A stretch of DNA of 32,212 bases from Sulfurovum sp. (lineage in GTDB: Bacteria > Campylobacterota > Campylobacteria > Campylobacterales > Sulfurovaceae): NCBI GenBank assembly GCA_027071315.1, contig JALSUP010000079.1, positions 1 through 32,212 of the forward strand, read 5' to 3'. Made by a program: the position numbers and the translations under genes. A model generated the notes under the pieces. That model made no database searches and had not been told where the DNA came from. It worked only from the letters and a program-made list of their open reading frames with translations. Shown piece after piece: positions 1-8,222 of this stretch. Each line of letters opens with the position of its first letter. Within the stretch, counting starts at the first letter, position 1.

Positions 1-2
1 CT

Positions 3-245
3 ATGCCAGAACTATTGATCGTACTTGCGATCGTTGTACTACTTTTCGGAGCGAAAAAAATTCCTGATCTTGCAAAAGGTATGGGTAAAGGGATCAAAGA
101 CTTTAAGAAAGCCATCAAAGAAGATGAAGAAGAAGTCGTTGAAGTAGCAAAAAAAGAAGAAGCGAAGATCGAAGAGAAAGTCGCTGAGATCAAAACAGAC
201 GTAAAAGAAGAGATCGCAGAGATCAAAGAAGAGACAAAAGCGTAA
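3..245 (+). CDS. tatA: Sec-independent translocase subunit TatA (5' end probably cut by window)
   Basis: TatA forms the pore-like element of the twin-arginine translocase in the inner membrane. The visible protein has one N-terminal membrane helix (about residues 3-17), the Phe-Gly hinge and the K-I-P-x-L-A-K-G amphipathic helix (about 15-35) typical of TatA. A long charged Lys/Glu tail follows. Family members usually have a few more residues before the helix, and the window begins two bases before this ATG, so the true start may lie upstream. The neighbour argS matches the tatA-argS order known in Campylobacter and Helicobacter. The window also encodes a probable Tat substrate, NosG. Confidence 0.88.
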   Translation: MPELLIVLAIVVLLFGAKKIPDLAKGMGKGIKDFKKAIKEDEEEVVEVAKKEEAKIEEKVAEIKTDVKEEIAEIKEETKA

Positions 246-254
246 TACCTATAG

Positions 255-276
255 CGTTCAGCACTATTGCTGAACG
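255..276 (+). terminator. Hairpin after tatA
   Basis: A perfect 9-bp stem, CGTTCAGCA / TGCTGAACG, with a CTAT loop lies 10 bp after the tatA stop. Only a short T-run follows, so it is either a weak intrinsic terminator or an mRNA 3'-end stabiliser between tatA and argS. Confidence 0.55.
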
Positions 277-336
277 TTTAGCCCTTCTGACAGCCCTGCT
301 GTTACTACACCTATTCCATTCATATACGGAACACAC

Positions 337-2034
337 ATGAAATTAAAACAATCAATTAACCTGGCAATACAAGATGCTTTTAAAAAAGCAGAGATCAACG
401 AAACACCTTTGGCCGTTTCAGAAGCGACAAAACCGGAGTTCGGTGACTATCAGTTCAACGGTGCGATGGCTCTTTCTAAAAAACTGGGAAAAAATCCAAG
501 AGAAATAGCCGCTAACATCATAGAAAATCTTGACCACAGCGGGATTATTGCCAAAACAGAAATTGCAGGACCCGGATTCATCAATATCTGGTTGAACCCA
601 CTATGGATCGCAGCACAGTGTGATGTGGCAGAACAGGATGAGAGACTCAATATTCAAAGAAAAGAGAATCCCATTAAAGTAGTCGTAGATTACTCCGGTC
701 CCAATATGGCAAAGCAGATGCACGTGGGGCATTTACGTTCTACCATCATTGGAGACACTCTTGCCAACCTCTTGACATTCCTTGGTGATGAGGTGATCCG
801 TCAGAACCACATTGGAGACTGGGGAACACAGTTTGGTATGCTCATTGCCTACCTTGAAGAGCAGGATGAAGACGGTTCTGTCTCTCTGAAAGACCTGGAG
901 CAGTTCTACAAAGATGCCAAAGGACGTTTTGATGCCAATGCAGATTTTGCCGACAAAGCCAGAGAGTATGTGGTGAAAATACAGTCCGGAGATACCCATT
1001 GTCTGAATCTCTGGCAAAAGTTCATTGACATCTCTCTGGGACATTGTGAAGAGGTGTATGAAAAACTCAACGTGAATTTAACACGTGATGATGTGCGTGC
1101 AGAGAGTTTTTACAATGATGACCTGGCTTCTGTCATTTCCGACCTTGACAGCAAAGGTGTTTTGCAGGAGAGTGACGGTGCACAATGTGTCTTCCTTGAA
1201 GGCGATGAAATTCCTGTCATCGTACAAAAAGGTGACGGCGGGTACCTGTATGCCACCACTGACCTTGCAGCACTTCGTTTCAGAGCCAATGTATTGGGTG
1301 CAAAGCGTATCTCTTATGTGGTCGATGCCAGACAGGGCGGACACTTTAAACAAGTCTTTAAAGTGGCGAAAGAGGCAGGCTTTGTCCCCGAAGATGTCAA
1401 ACTTGAACACATTGCCTTTGGTACCATGATGGACAAGGGCGGTAAACCGTTTAAAACACGTGACGGTGGAACCGTGAAGCTTATTGACCTTTTGGATGAA
1501 GCGGTAGTGAAAGCCAAAGCAGCCATTAAAGACAAAGAGAGCTATTCGGAAGAAGAAGTGGAAGCTTTGGCGAAGATCATCGGAATTGGTGCAGTAAAGT
1601 ATGCTGACCTGGCCATCAACCGTGAATCGAACTATATTTTCAACTGGGACAAAATGTTGTCTTTTGACGGAAATACTTCTCTCTATATGCAGTATGCCTA
1701 TGCAAGAATCCAGTCTATCTTCAGACGTTTCGACGGAGAACTTAGAGGGAAGATCATCATTGGTGATGCACTTGAACACCGTTTGGCAGTCATGCTCCTG
1801 CGTTTTGAAGATGTGCTTGAACGCGCAGCAGAAGATGCTTCTCCCAATCAGATCACCACGTATCTGTATGAACTGGCAACACTTTTCATGCGTTTTTACG
1901 AGCAGAATCCTATGCTGAAAGAGGGTGTGGAGGAAGAGACAAAAATGTCACGACTTCTTTTGGCTGATTTGACGGCAAAAACCATTAAACAAGGTTTGGA
2001 TATACTTGGTATTCAGGTTGTCAATAAACTATAA
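337..2034 (+). CDS. argS: Arginyl-tRNA synthetase
   Basis: Class I aminoacyl-tRNA synthetase charging tRNA-Arg in the cytoplasm. The N-terminal Add-1 domain (about residues 1-85) contains the K-P-E-F-G-D-Y-Q motif. The HIGH signature appears as H-V-G-H-L-R near residue 130, after the S-G-P-N motif. The region K-P-F-K-T-R-D-G occupies the KMSKS position, as is usual for ArgRS. The C-terminal anticodon-binding domain ends the protein. At 565 aa the length is slightly above the usual family value. The last seven codons, including the stop, are part of a perfect 21-bp tandem duplication. Confidence 0.97.
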   Translation: MKLKQSINLAIQDAFKKAEINETPLAVSEATKPEFGDYQFNGAMALSKKLGKNPREIAANIIENLDHSGIIAKTEIAGPGFINIWLNPLWIAAQCDVAEQDERLNIQRKENPIKVVVDYSGPNMAKQMHVGHLRSTIIGDTLANLLTFLGDEVIRQNHIGDWGTQFGMLIAYLEEQDEDGSVSLKDLEQFYKDAKGRFDANADFADKAREYVVKIQSGDTHCLNLWQKFIDISLGHCEEVYEKLNVNLTRDDVRAESFYNDDLASVISDLDSKGVLQESDGAQCVFLEGDEIPVIVQKGDGGYLYATTDLAALRFRANVLGAKRISYVVDARQGGHFKQVFKVAKEAGFVPEDVKLEHIAFGTMMDKGGKPFKTRDGGTVKLIDLLDEAVVKAKAAIKDKESYSEEEVEALAKIIGIGAVKYADLAINRESNYIFNWDKMLSFDGNTSLYMQYAYARIQSIFRRFDGELRGKIIIGDALEHRLAVMLLRFEDVLERAAEDASPNQITTYLYELATLFMRFYEQNPMLKEGVEEETKMSRLLLADLTAKTIKQGLDILGIQVVNKL

Positions 2035-2055
2035 CAGGTTGTCAATAAACTATAA
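2014..2055 (+). repeat. Perfect 21-bp tandem duplication across the argS stop codon
   Basis: The unit starting CAGGTTGTCAAT and ending with the TAA stop occurs at 2014-2034 and again at 2035-2055. Being 21 bp it stays in frame. The second copy is a non-coding duplicate of the last six argS codons plus the stop, so readthrough would add Q-V-V-N-K-L and stop again. Confidence 0.95.
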
Positions 2056-2064
2056 AGGGTAAAA

Positions 2065-2409
2065 ATGAAAGCATTGATCACGATAGCGATCCTTGTCACA
2101 TTTGTTATGGCGTTTCTTGCATACAGAAAAAACAGAGATTTAAAAAAACTTTTCATCACATTGGGGAGTTTTGTTGTCATGCTTTATATCTTATGGGTCG
2201 GTTTTCGCGTCTCAGTTGCTATCTTCCCCTTAAAAATGGCAAATATTGTGTTAGGATTTTTTTCCTGGGGCGGTATTGTCTACTATATGTTACGTGACCG
2301 TTATGTATGGTGGGTGATCTTCTCTCCGCTGCTTGTCCCGGTACTGTTTGTACTGTTTTCACTTCTTGGCGGATCGCGTTATGAAGATATCTGGAGACAG
2401 CTATTTTAG
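2065..2409 (+). CDS. Small multi-pass membrane protein, unknown function
   Basis: I do not recognise a family with a known function. The 114-aa protein has an N-terminal hydrophobic helix (about 3-18), a short basic cytosolic stretch (R-K-N-R-D-L-K-K), and three further hydrophobic segments (about 31-52, 60-75 and 85-103). About four membrane passes are likely. The ATG follows a weak purine-rich site (AAAGGG, 5 nt spacing). It lies 30 bp after argS on the same strand, so it is probably co-transcribed. Length and coding pattern suggest a real gene. Confidence 0.75.
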   Translation: MKALITIAILVTFVMAFLAYRKNRDLKKLFITLGSFVVMLYILWVGFRVSVAIFPLKMANIVLGFFSWGGIVYYMLRDRYVWWVIFSPLLVPVLFVLFSLLGGSRYEDIWRQLF

Positions 2410-2429
2410 TGTTATAAGGGAGTGCGAAA

Positions 2430-2450
2430 GGTGGGAAACCCCACCCCTGC
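2430..2450 (-). repeat. REP-like hairpin, degenerate foot
   Basis: Stem GGTGGG / CCCACC (2430-2435 and 2440-2445) with a 4-nt loop. On the minus strand it is preceded by GCAGG, a one-base variant of the GTAGG foot seen in the other copies. It sits between two convergent genes. Confidence 0.6.
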
Positions 2451-2465
2451 GATGTTACCTATGCT

Positions 2466-2822
2466 TTACGCAGGGTCAATATCTTTGTTTTTCTTTTGAT
2501 TTTCCACCAATTCACTTAAAAATATTTCCAGTGAATAACGCTGTCTGTATTCAGGGATCATAATATGTACAAGAATGTCTCCCAGGTCTGCTACAACCCA
2601 TTCGTCACTTGCATCAGCGTGCATAAATGTTTCACCAAGCGGCTTTAACTCTTCTTTCAAATGTGTGAAAAGTGCCTGTGTGTGTTTGAGGTTCAATGAG
2701 TTTGCAATGACAACACGGTCTGCAATGTAGTCCGCATCATCAAGGTTGAAGACTTCTATCTCTTCTGCTTTTTTATCATCAAGTGTTTTTACGATGTTCT
2801 CTATTCTTTCTTCTATGGTCAT
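2466..2822 (-). CDS. rsfS: Ribosomal silencing factor RsfS
   Basis: RsfS binds ribosomal protein L14 (uL14) on the 50S subunit and blocks subunit joining during starvation. The 118-aa protein shows the family core: the D-x-x-D-Y-x-x-x-x-x-V-I-A-N-S-L stretch near residues 28-45, then D-E-W-V-V-A-D-L-G-D-I-L-V-H-I-M near 68-88, then the Y-R-Q-R-Y-S-L-E motif. It overlaps the stop of nadD by one base (TAATG), so translation is probably coupled. nadD-rsfS pairing is common in bacteria. Confidence 0.95.
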   Translation of the reverse strand: MTIEERIENIVKTLDDKKAEEIEVFNLDDADYIADRVVIANSLNLKHTQALFTHLKEELKPLGETFMHADASDEWVVADLGDILVHIMIPEYRQRYSLEIFLSELVENQKKNKDIDPA

Positions 2823-3385
2823 TAGGGGGTTCCTTTAAGTATCTGTTTTACAGAGTTTTCTATTTTTTTGTCAACCTTGCCAAAGGTCTGTGCTTCTCTT
2901 ATTTCTGTTGAACTCACATTTTCATTGAGTACGATGACTCTCGATGAGCTGAGTGCATCAAGTATTAAGTCATGGCCTTCACGGGTAAATACCACCCAGC
3001 TAATGTGTTGGTTCAGCCAGTCAAACTCATGCCATTGTGTCAATGTTGACAGGTTGTCAGAGCCTACAATAAGATAGCGTACATCATAGCGTTGGTTAAA
3101 ATGTTTTACAGTTTGTGAAGTACGTATACTTTTACCTTTTTTGATCTCATAATCATCAACGCTTACACGGGGTATCGCATCAAAAAGTGTATGACACCAT
3201 GCTAAACGCTGCTCGGCACTGGCAAGTGAAGAGGATTTAAAAGGGTTCAGGTAGGCAGGGACCACAATGAGTTTGTCAATATCCAGGTTTTCGACTGCAC
3301 TTTGCACAATTGCTTGATGTGCTTTATGGGGCGGGTCGAAACTCCCCCCGAAAATGGCAACTTTAGGCTTGGACTGATTAACCAA
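2822..3385 (-). CDS. nadD: Nicotinate-nucleotide adenylyltransferase
   Basis: NadD makes deamido-NAD+ from nicotinate mononucleotide and ATP. The nucleotidyltransferase signature G-G-S-F-D-P-P-H-K-A-H appears at about residues 13-23, and the C-terminal S-S-T-E-I-R motif is present. The start is TTG: an in-frame TAG stop lies two codons upstream, no ATG is usable before the G-G-S-F-D-P motif, and a GAGG ribosome-binding site sits 6 nt before the TTG. The gene is divergent from gap and followed by rsfS with a one-base overlap. Confidence 0.94.
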   Translation of the reverse strand: MVNQSKPKVAIFGGSFDPPHKAHQAIVQSAVENLDIDKLIVVPAYLNPFKSSSLASAEQRLAWCHTLFDAIPRVSVDDYEIKKGKSIRTSQTVKHFNQRYDVRYLIVGSDNLSTLTQWHEFDWLNQHISWVVFTREGHDLILDALSSSRVIVLNENVSSTEIREAQTFGKVDKKIENSVKQILKGTP

Positions 3386-3404
3386 ATGCTAACCTCATTT
3401 ACTG

Positions 3405-3429
3405 TAAAATTACGTAATTTTAGCATAAT
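3405..3429 (+). promoter_or_regulatory. nadD/gap divergent promoter with 18-bp perfect palindrome
   Basis: TAAAATTACGTAATTTTA (3405-3422) is a perfect palindrome in the 61-bp nadD-gap gap. Immediately downstream is CATAAT (3424-3429), a good -10 for gap; AAGGA then precedes the gap ATG. On the minus strand the palindrome itself contains TAAAAT, a possible -10 for nadD. The position fits an operator acting on both genes, but no regulator can be named, and an AT-rich palindrome can arise by chance. Confidence 0.5.
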
Positions 3430-3446
3430 AACTCTAAGGATAGAAT

Positions 3447-4442
3447 ATGGCTGTAAAAGTAGCGATCAATGGTTTAGGTAGAATCGGTAGATGTGTCACA
3501 CGTATTATTGCAGACAGAGATGACATCGAGCTTGTTGCCGTCAATGCAAGCGGTACAGATGAAATGATTGAATATAACCTCAAATACGACTCTGTGCACG
3601 GTAGACGTAATGATGTTTCCGTCAAAGAGGGTTACCTGAATATTGCCGATACCAAAGCAAAGATCTTTGCAGAGCGTGAACTCTCCAAGATCGATTTTGC
3701 TTCTACGGGTGCAGAGATCGTACTTGAGTGTACGGGTGCCTTCCTTACTGCCGAGGCTGTACAGCCTTACCTGGACAACGGTGTGAAAAAAGTACTTTTC
3801 TCAGCCCCTGCAAAAGATGACACGGCAACCTTCGTCATAGGTGCCAATGAAGAGCAATATGCCGGAGAATCTGTCGTTTCAAATGCTTCATGTACCACGA
3901 ACGGTCTGGCACCTGTGGCAAAAGTACTCAATGATGTTTTTGGTATTGAGAACGGTTTAATGACAACGATCCACTCTTATACTGCTTCTCAGCCGATCCT
4001 GGATACGAAGCATAAGAAAGATCCGAGAAAAGGAAGATCCGGTGCAGTCAACATTGTCCCTACTACAACGGGTGCGGCAAAGGCCATTGCCAAAGTACTT
4101 CCCGAACTTGCAGGTAAGTTGAACGGTCAGGCACTGAGAGTGCCGACACCGGATGTTTCCATGGTCGATCTTACCGTAACACTTTCCAAAGAGACAACAC
4201 TTGAAGAGGTGAAAGCAGCATTTAAAACAGCTTCTGAAGGGTCACATAAAGACATTCTCGGGATCGATGAAGAGTATAGAGTATCACAGGATTTTGTAGG
4301 TGAAGAGTTGAGTACGGTGGTTGCCATGGATACTATTCAGGTCATCGGCGGCAACATGGTCAAAGTACTCTCATGGTATGACAATGAGTGGGGTTACTCG
4401 CGTCGTTTGGTCGATATGGCTATACACATTTCTAAAAAATAA
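3447..4442 (+). CDS. gap: Glyceraldehyde-3-phosphate dehydrogenase
   Basis: Converts glyceraldehyde-3-phosphate to 1,3-bisphosphoglycerate with NAD(P). The Rossmann motif G-L-G-R-I-G is at residues 9-14. The catalytic Cys149 lies in S-N-A-S-C-T-T-N and the catalytic His176 in T-I-H-S-Y-T. Length (331 aa) is normal. The ATG is preceded by AAGGA at good spacing. It is the first gene of gap-pgk-tpiA, with 14 bp before pgk. In a likely autotroph or chemolithotroph this segment probably serves gluconeogenesis as much as glycolysis; that part is inference. Confidence 0.98.
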   Translation: MAVKVAINGLGRIGRCVTRIIADRDDIELVAVNASGTDEMIEYNLKYDSVHGRRNDVSVKEGYLNIADTKAKIFAERELSKIDFASTGAEIVLECTGAFLTAEAVQPYLDNGVKKVLFSAPAKDDTATFVIGANEEQYAGESVVSNASCTTNGLAPVAKVLNDVFGIENGLMTTIHSYTASQPILDTKHKKDPRKGRSGAVNIVPTTTGAAKAIAKVLPELAGKLNGQALRVPTPDVSMVDLTVTLSKETTLEEVKAAFKTASEGSHKDILGIDEEYRVSQDFVGEELSTVVAMDTIQVIGGNMVKVLSWYDNEWGYSRRLVDMAIHISKK

Positions 4443-4456
4443 AACAGGCAGGGTAA

Positions 4457-5650
4457 ATGAAAACATTAAAAGATATTAACATTGACGGCAAACGCGTATT
4501 TATAAGATGTGACTTTAACGTCCCGAAAGATGAATTCGGAAATATTACCGATGACAGACGTATCCGTTCTGCTTTGCAGACGATCCGTTACTGTATTGAC
4601 AGAGACTGTAAAGTGATCCTTGCATCACACTATGAGAGACCGGAACCGGGTAAATATGAAGAGAAATATTCATTGAAGCCTGTGGCAAAAAGACTTAACA
4701 CCCTTTTGAAGATCAAAAATGAATTTTACATGGCCAATGATGTGGTCGGTCCCGATGCCAAAGCCAAAGCGGCACAACTTAAAGCAGGAGATGTTCTTTT
4801 ACTTGAAAACCTTCGTTATGAAGCTGGAGAGACAAAGAACGATGAAGCTTTTGCCAAAGAGTTGGCTTCTTTTGCTGACATTTATGTCAATGACGCTTTT
4901 GGCGCCTGTCATAGAAAACATGCATCTATCTATGCCATTGCCGAACAGTTCGATATGGATCATAAGGCAGCAGGTTTTCTTATGAGCAAAGAGGTGAATT
5001 TCTTTGGGAAAGTTCTTGAAAACCCTATTCGGCCGTTTATTGCCGTGGTCGGCGGTTCTAAAGTTTCCGGAAAACTGCAAGCCTTGACCAATCTTTTAAA
5101 TAAAGTGGACAAAGTTATTATTGGCGGAGGAATGGCCTTTACTTTCCTCAAAGCACAGGGATATGAGATAGGTAACTCACTGGTAGAAGACGATCTCCTC
5201 GATGAAGCCAGAGCCATTATGGATAAAGCACACTCTCTGGGTGTGAAATTCTACCTGCCTGTCGATTTTGTGGTCGCTCCGGAGTTTTCTGAGAATACAG
5301 CCGTCAAATACCTTCCTTCACAGGAGATCCCTGTAGGCTGGATGGGACTAGATACAGGTCCTGCCTCTTCAAGACTTTTCCGTGAAGTACTGAATGACGC
5401 ACAGACGATCATCTGGAATGGCCCAATGGGTGTGTATGAAATGGATAAATTCTCAAAAGGAAGTCTCAGAATGTCTCATCATATTGCTGAAACACATGCG
5501 ACGACGATCGTGGGCGGTGGTGACACGGCAGATGTGGCACAAAGAGCGGGTGATGTTGATGAGATGACTTTTGTCAGTACCGGCGGTGGTGCGAGTTTGA
5601 AATTGATCGAAGGTATTAAACTGCCTGGTCTTGAAGCTTTGGAGAAATAA
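4457..5650 (+). CDS. pgk: Phosphoglycerate kinase
   Basis: Reversible phosphoryl transfer between 1,3-bisphosphoglycerate and ADP. The N-terminal signature R-C-D-F-N-V-P is at about residues 18-24. The L-L-L-E-N-L-R-Y motif, [14 protein letters not shown], the [10 protein letters not shown] hinge and the C-terminal nucleotide-binding G-G-G-D-T-A motif are all present. Length (397 aa) is typical. An AGGCAGGG site precedes the start. Spacing to gap (14 bp) and tpiA (1 bp) supports a single operon. Confidence 0.98.
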   Translation: MKTLKDINIDGKRVFIRCDFNVPKDEFGNITDDRRIRSALQTIRYCIDRDCKVILASHYERPEPGKYEEKYSLKPVAKRLNTLLKIKNEFYMANDVVGPDAKAKAAQLKAGDVLLLENLRYEAGETKNDEAFAKELASFADIYVNDAFGACHRKHASIYAIAEQFDMDHKAAGFLMSKEVNFFGKVLENPIRPFIAVVGGSKVSGKLQALTNLLNKVDKVIIGGGMAFTFLKAQGYEIGNSLVEDDLLDEARAIMDKAHSLGVKFYLPVDFVVAPEFSENTAVKYLPSQEIPVGWMGLDTGPASSRLFREVLNDAQTIIWNGPMGVYEMDKFSKGSLRMSHHIAETHATTIVGGGDTADVAQRAGDVDEMTFVSTGGGASLKLIEGIKLPGLEALEK

Positions 5651-5651
5651 G

Positions 5652-6344
5652 ATGATATACGCAGCCAATTTTAAAACGAACCATACGCGTGCTTCAACGA
5701 AGGCTTATATGCAAGCGTTACAAGAGAAATTGTCTGCCAAAAAGCCTGAAGATCATGTCTATATTTTCCCTCCTTCTACCGCATTGGATACTTTTGAAGG
5801 TGATTTTACCATTGGTACACAAAATGCCTATGCAGCTCAAAATGGTGCATATACAGGTGAGATCGGGGTAGAACAGCTTGATGAGTTTGGTATTAAAACC
5901 ATCCTTATCGGGCACAGCGAACGTCGTGAATATATGGCTGAAACACAGGCGAAAGTCGCTGAAAAGTTTGCTTTTTTCAAAGAGCAGGGGTTTGAGATCA
6001 TCTACTGTATCGGTGAACCGCTTCACATTCGTGAAAAAGGCTTTGAATCAGTCATGCAATATCTCTTGGCACAATTTGAAGGCATTGACATTACGTACGA
6101 CAATGTCATCGTAGCCTACGAACCTATCTGGGCCATCGGAACAGGACGTTCTGCCACAGTTGAGGAGATCTCCTCAACGCACAGAGCATTAAAGAAGGCG
6201 ATCAATAACAAACCATTGCTTTATGGTGGTTCTGCAAAACCTGCAAACATTTTAGAGATCGTCTCCATTGCCGGTGTGGATGGTGTCTTGGTCGGGTCTG
6301 CATCACTTGATGCGGAGAGTTTTTCGCAAATGGTGTTGGCGTAA
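5652..6344 (+). CDS. tpiA: Triosephosphate isomerase
   Basis: Interconverts dihydroxyacetone phosphate and glyceraldehyde-3-phosphate. Catalytic residues visible are Lys8 (A-N-F-K-T-N), His88 (I-G-H-S-E-R-R) and Glu157 (A-Y-E-P-I-W). The phosphate loop A-I-G-T-G and the Y-G-G-S motif are also present. I chose the ATG at 5652, seven nucleotides after GGAG, so the protein begins M-I-Y-A-A-N-F; a longer reading frame from 5631 would overlap pgk. At 230 aa it is short for the family, as in other Campylobacterota. It closes the gap-pgk-tpiA operon. Confidence 0.96.
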   Translation: MIYAANFKTNHTRASTKAYMQALQEKLSAKKPEDHVYIFPPSTALDTFEGDFTIGTQNAYAAQNGAYTGEIGVEQLDEFGIKTILIGHSERREYMAETQAKVAEKFAFFKEQGFEIIYCIGEPLHIREKGFESVMQYLLAQFEGIDITYDNVIVAYEPIWAIGTGRSATVEEISSTHRALKKAINNKPLLYGGSAKPANILEIVSIAGVDGVLVGSASLDAESFSQMVLA

Positions 6345-6379
6345 CGGTTAGTTCGTTTCGCCTTCTCCCCTTTTTCTTA

Positions 6380-6774
6380 AATTAATTTTCTTTACTTAGA
6401 TATCCACTTATTTTACTTGTGGCGTTGTTTCTCTCTTCATTTTTTTAGAAAAAACGAAGCAAAAAATCGTCTCTGCTCTCGAATCGCTGCGCTTTCAAGG
6501 GCGTTCACAGAGACAGGTAGAGCAATTTAATGGCTTGGCTTTCGCCAGATGTCAGAGATAATAGAAACTATATTGCATACTACGGGAATAACTAATGCCT
6601 ATAGAAATTTCATTTGAAGTAAAAACACATTCAACACGCCAGCAGTTTGTGGTTTTTTCTTTTTTGGTTACTTCTTTCTTTTTTTGCGCATTGCAAAAAA
6701 GAAAAAAGTAATGAAGACAAACAACGCCACAGTTCCAATAAAGAGGAAACAAAAATAAACAATAGAAAATTAAT
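6380..6774. repeat. Gene-free inverted-repeat element (MITE-like) after tpiA
   Basis: The 524-bp stretch 6345-6868 holds no convincing gene. Two related arms face each other: 6380-6440 and 6711-6774. They share, in order, ATTAATTTTCT, a spacer of 26 or 32 bp, the perfect 13-mer TGTGGCGTTGTTT (6418-6430; inverted at 6719-6731) and TCTTCAT. Inside is a ~20-bp imperfect hairpin (6668-6711) rich in T then A, and GTCTCTG / CAGAGAC arms around 6470-6513. A 38-codon frame from 6596 has no convincing features. I infer a dispersed non-coding element; copy number elsewhere is unknown. Confidence 0.55.
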
Positions 6775-6795
6775 ATGAGAAAAAAAGAAGGAAAT

Positions 6796-6818
6796 GTTCC
6801 CACAAAAATTATGGGAAC
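6796..6818 (-). terminator. Probable intrinsic terminator downstream of nusA
   Basis: GTTCCCA / TGGGAAC form a 7-bp stem with a 9-nt loop. Read on the minus strand, a pyrimidine-rich stretch with a run of T (6780-6787) follows about 10 nt later. It lies 50 bp past the nusA stop, after a REP-like hairpin. Confidence 0.5.
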
Positions 6819-6829
6819 AAATTAAAACT

Positions 6830-6854
6830 GTAGGGGTGCCCCTTGTGGGTACCC
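6830..6854 (+). repeat. REP-like hairpin with GTAG foot
   Basis: GTAG is followed by an 8-bp stem GGGTGCCC / GGGTACCC (one G-T pair) and a CTTGT loop. It ends 15 bp beyond the nusA stop codon. Confidence 0.65.
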
Positions 6855-6868
6855 AATCACAAAATCAA

Positions 6869-8032
6869 TTATTTAAATAGGTCTGACAACGCAGTAGTAT
6901 CTTTTGTCTTAGCCACTTCAGAATTATCTGAACTATCAACCTGACGTTCAGTAACACCCTCAACCTCATTGAGCTCAATGGTATACCCCGTCAACATCGA
7001 AGCCAAACGAATGTTAATACCGGACTTACCAATCGCTTTTGCCTTCTGGTCACCGGTAATGTTAATGATGGCTTTTTTCTCATCTGCATCTACTTTAATA
7101 CTTTGTGTGATCGCAGGACTCAAGGCACGTGTAATGAAGATCTCCGGAATCGCAGAGTACTCAATACAGTCAATATTCTCACCATCGAGTTCTTGACTTA
7201 CTGCATTAATACGTACCCCTTTCACACCAACAGCAGCACCAATAGGGTCCACATTCATCTGTTCCGTTTTAAGGGCGATCTTTGCTCTTTCCCCGGGGAT
7301 TCTGGCTGCCGCAACGATCTCAACCACACCGTCTGCAATTTCAGGTACTTCTGAAGCCATAAGTGCTTCAAGGAATTTTGGAGAGGTTCTTGTCAATTCA
7401 AGGAAAAGACCATACTGCGGGTCAACTGAGACATATCGTAGGAGTGCTCTGATGCTGTCACCTCTTTTGTACTTTTCACCCTTAATACGGTTTCTGAGAG
7501 ACATGACACCTTTAAGTTCACCGATCTCTACGTGGGTGTTGTCTTCTGCGTCAACACGGTTGACAGTTCCCAGCATGACAGAGCCTACTTTTTCTCTGTA
7601 CTTTTCAAAAAGGTCCTGCTCAATACGTCTTTGAATGTGGTATTCAAGTTCTCTGAAAAGGTTTGCAGATGCCGTACGTCCGTGGTCTTCAAGAATGAAT
7701 TCTTCAGAAAGTTTGTCCCCTACTTCAATGGAGTCATCATACTCTTTTGCTTCAGAAAGAGGCATAAAGGCATCAGATTCTATCATCTCCTTGTTGTCAT
7801 CACGACCGACTTCCACCATCAGCTGCGGGTCACCGTCTTTGACAACGGTAATGACTTTGTTGACAGAGTATGTTTTTGTGTCATGATCGATGTTTACTTC
7901 AAAGGCTGAAGTAAATGACGTCAGTTTCTGTGCTGTTTTTGTGAGTGCTTCAGTAAATGCGTCGATAGCATGCTCTTTACTGATATTTTTTTCGTGTGCA
8001 ATTGCCTCAATAATGTCTAATATTTTTTCCAT
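6869..8032 (-). CDS. nusA: Transcription termination/antitermination factor NusA
   Basis: Binds RNA polymerase and modulates pausing, termination and antitermination. The N-terminal polymerase-binding domain covers about residues 1-125. An S1 domain follows (about 130-200, with G-T-V-N-R-V and V-E-I-G-E-L-K-G-V). KH1 and KH2 come next, with the R-I-P-G-E-R-A-K-I-A and G-V-K-G-V-R-I-N-A-V motifs and the late G-K-S-G-I-N-I-R-L-A-S motif. At 387 aa it lacks the C-terminal acidic repeats of E. coli NusA, as expected outside gammaproteobacteria. AAGGA precedes the ATG. It is here a single-gene unit divergent from the 8223 gene. Confidence 0.97.
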   Translation of the reverse strand: MEKILDIIEAIAHEKNISKEHAIDAFTEALTKTAQKLTSFTSAFEVNIDHDTKTYSVNKVITVVKDGDPQLMVEVGRDDNKEMIESDAFMPLSEAKEYDDSIEVGDKLSEEFILEDHGRTASANLFRELEYHIQRRIEQDLFEKYREKVGSVMLGTVNRVDAEDNTHVEIGELKGVMSLRNRIKGEKYKRGDSIRALLRYVSVDPQYGLFLELTRTSPKFLEALMASEVPEIADGVVEIVAAARIPGERAKIALKTEQMNVDPIGAAVGVKGVRINAVSQELDGENIDCIEYSAIPEIFITRALSPAITQSIKVDADEKKAIINITGDQKAKAIGKSGINIRLASMLTGYTIELNEVEGVTERQVDSSDNSEVAKTKDTTALSDLFK

Positions 8033-8121
8033 GGTTCATTCCTTAATTAAATTCAATTTCAAACCCGCTACAAGAGGTAACATAACAGTGTTAAGAACGT
8101 CCAGGAGGTGTTGTTTTTGAA

Positions 8122-8141
8122 GATTAGCATTATAGCTAATC
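8122..8141 (-). promoter_or_regulatory. nusA promoter -10 inside an inverted repeat
   Basis: On the minus strand GATTAGC-TATAAT-GCTAATC puts a consensus -10 hexamer (8129-8134) exactly between perfect 7-bp inverted arms. There is no clear -35, which is usual for Campylobacterota sigma-70 promoters. The arms could be an operator, but no regulator is known. Confidence 0.55.
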
Positions 8142-8162
8142 AAACCTTTACTGAAAATAAAG

Positions 8163-8168
8163 TATAAT
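8163..8168 (+). promoter_or_regulatory. Probable -10 for the 8223-miaB-DUF374 operon
   Basis: TATAAT with an AT-rich upstream region lies 55 bp before the ATG at 8223. It starts the plus-strand transcription unit divergent from nusA. Confidence 0.5.
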
Positions 8169-8222
8169 CTAAGCAATTACGGGAATGAACAACCCCTTAT
8201 AGATAAAATTCAAGGAATTTGT

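Noticed and set aside
1078-1779. 233-codon minus-strand open frame within argS
   Set aside because: It mirrors argS codons, has no recognisable motif or ribosome-binding site, and argS is clearly coding on the plus strand.
6596-6712. 38-codon plus-strand frame (M-P-I-E-I-S-F-E-V...)
   Set aside because: Its second half is translated from the T/A-rich hairpin, and it has no ribosome-binding site.
6552-6803. 83-codon minus-strand frame in the gene-free stretch
   Set aside because: It is mostly Phe/Leu/Lys from T- and A-runs of the hairpin region, with no plausible start signal.
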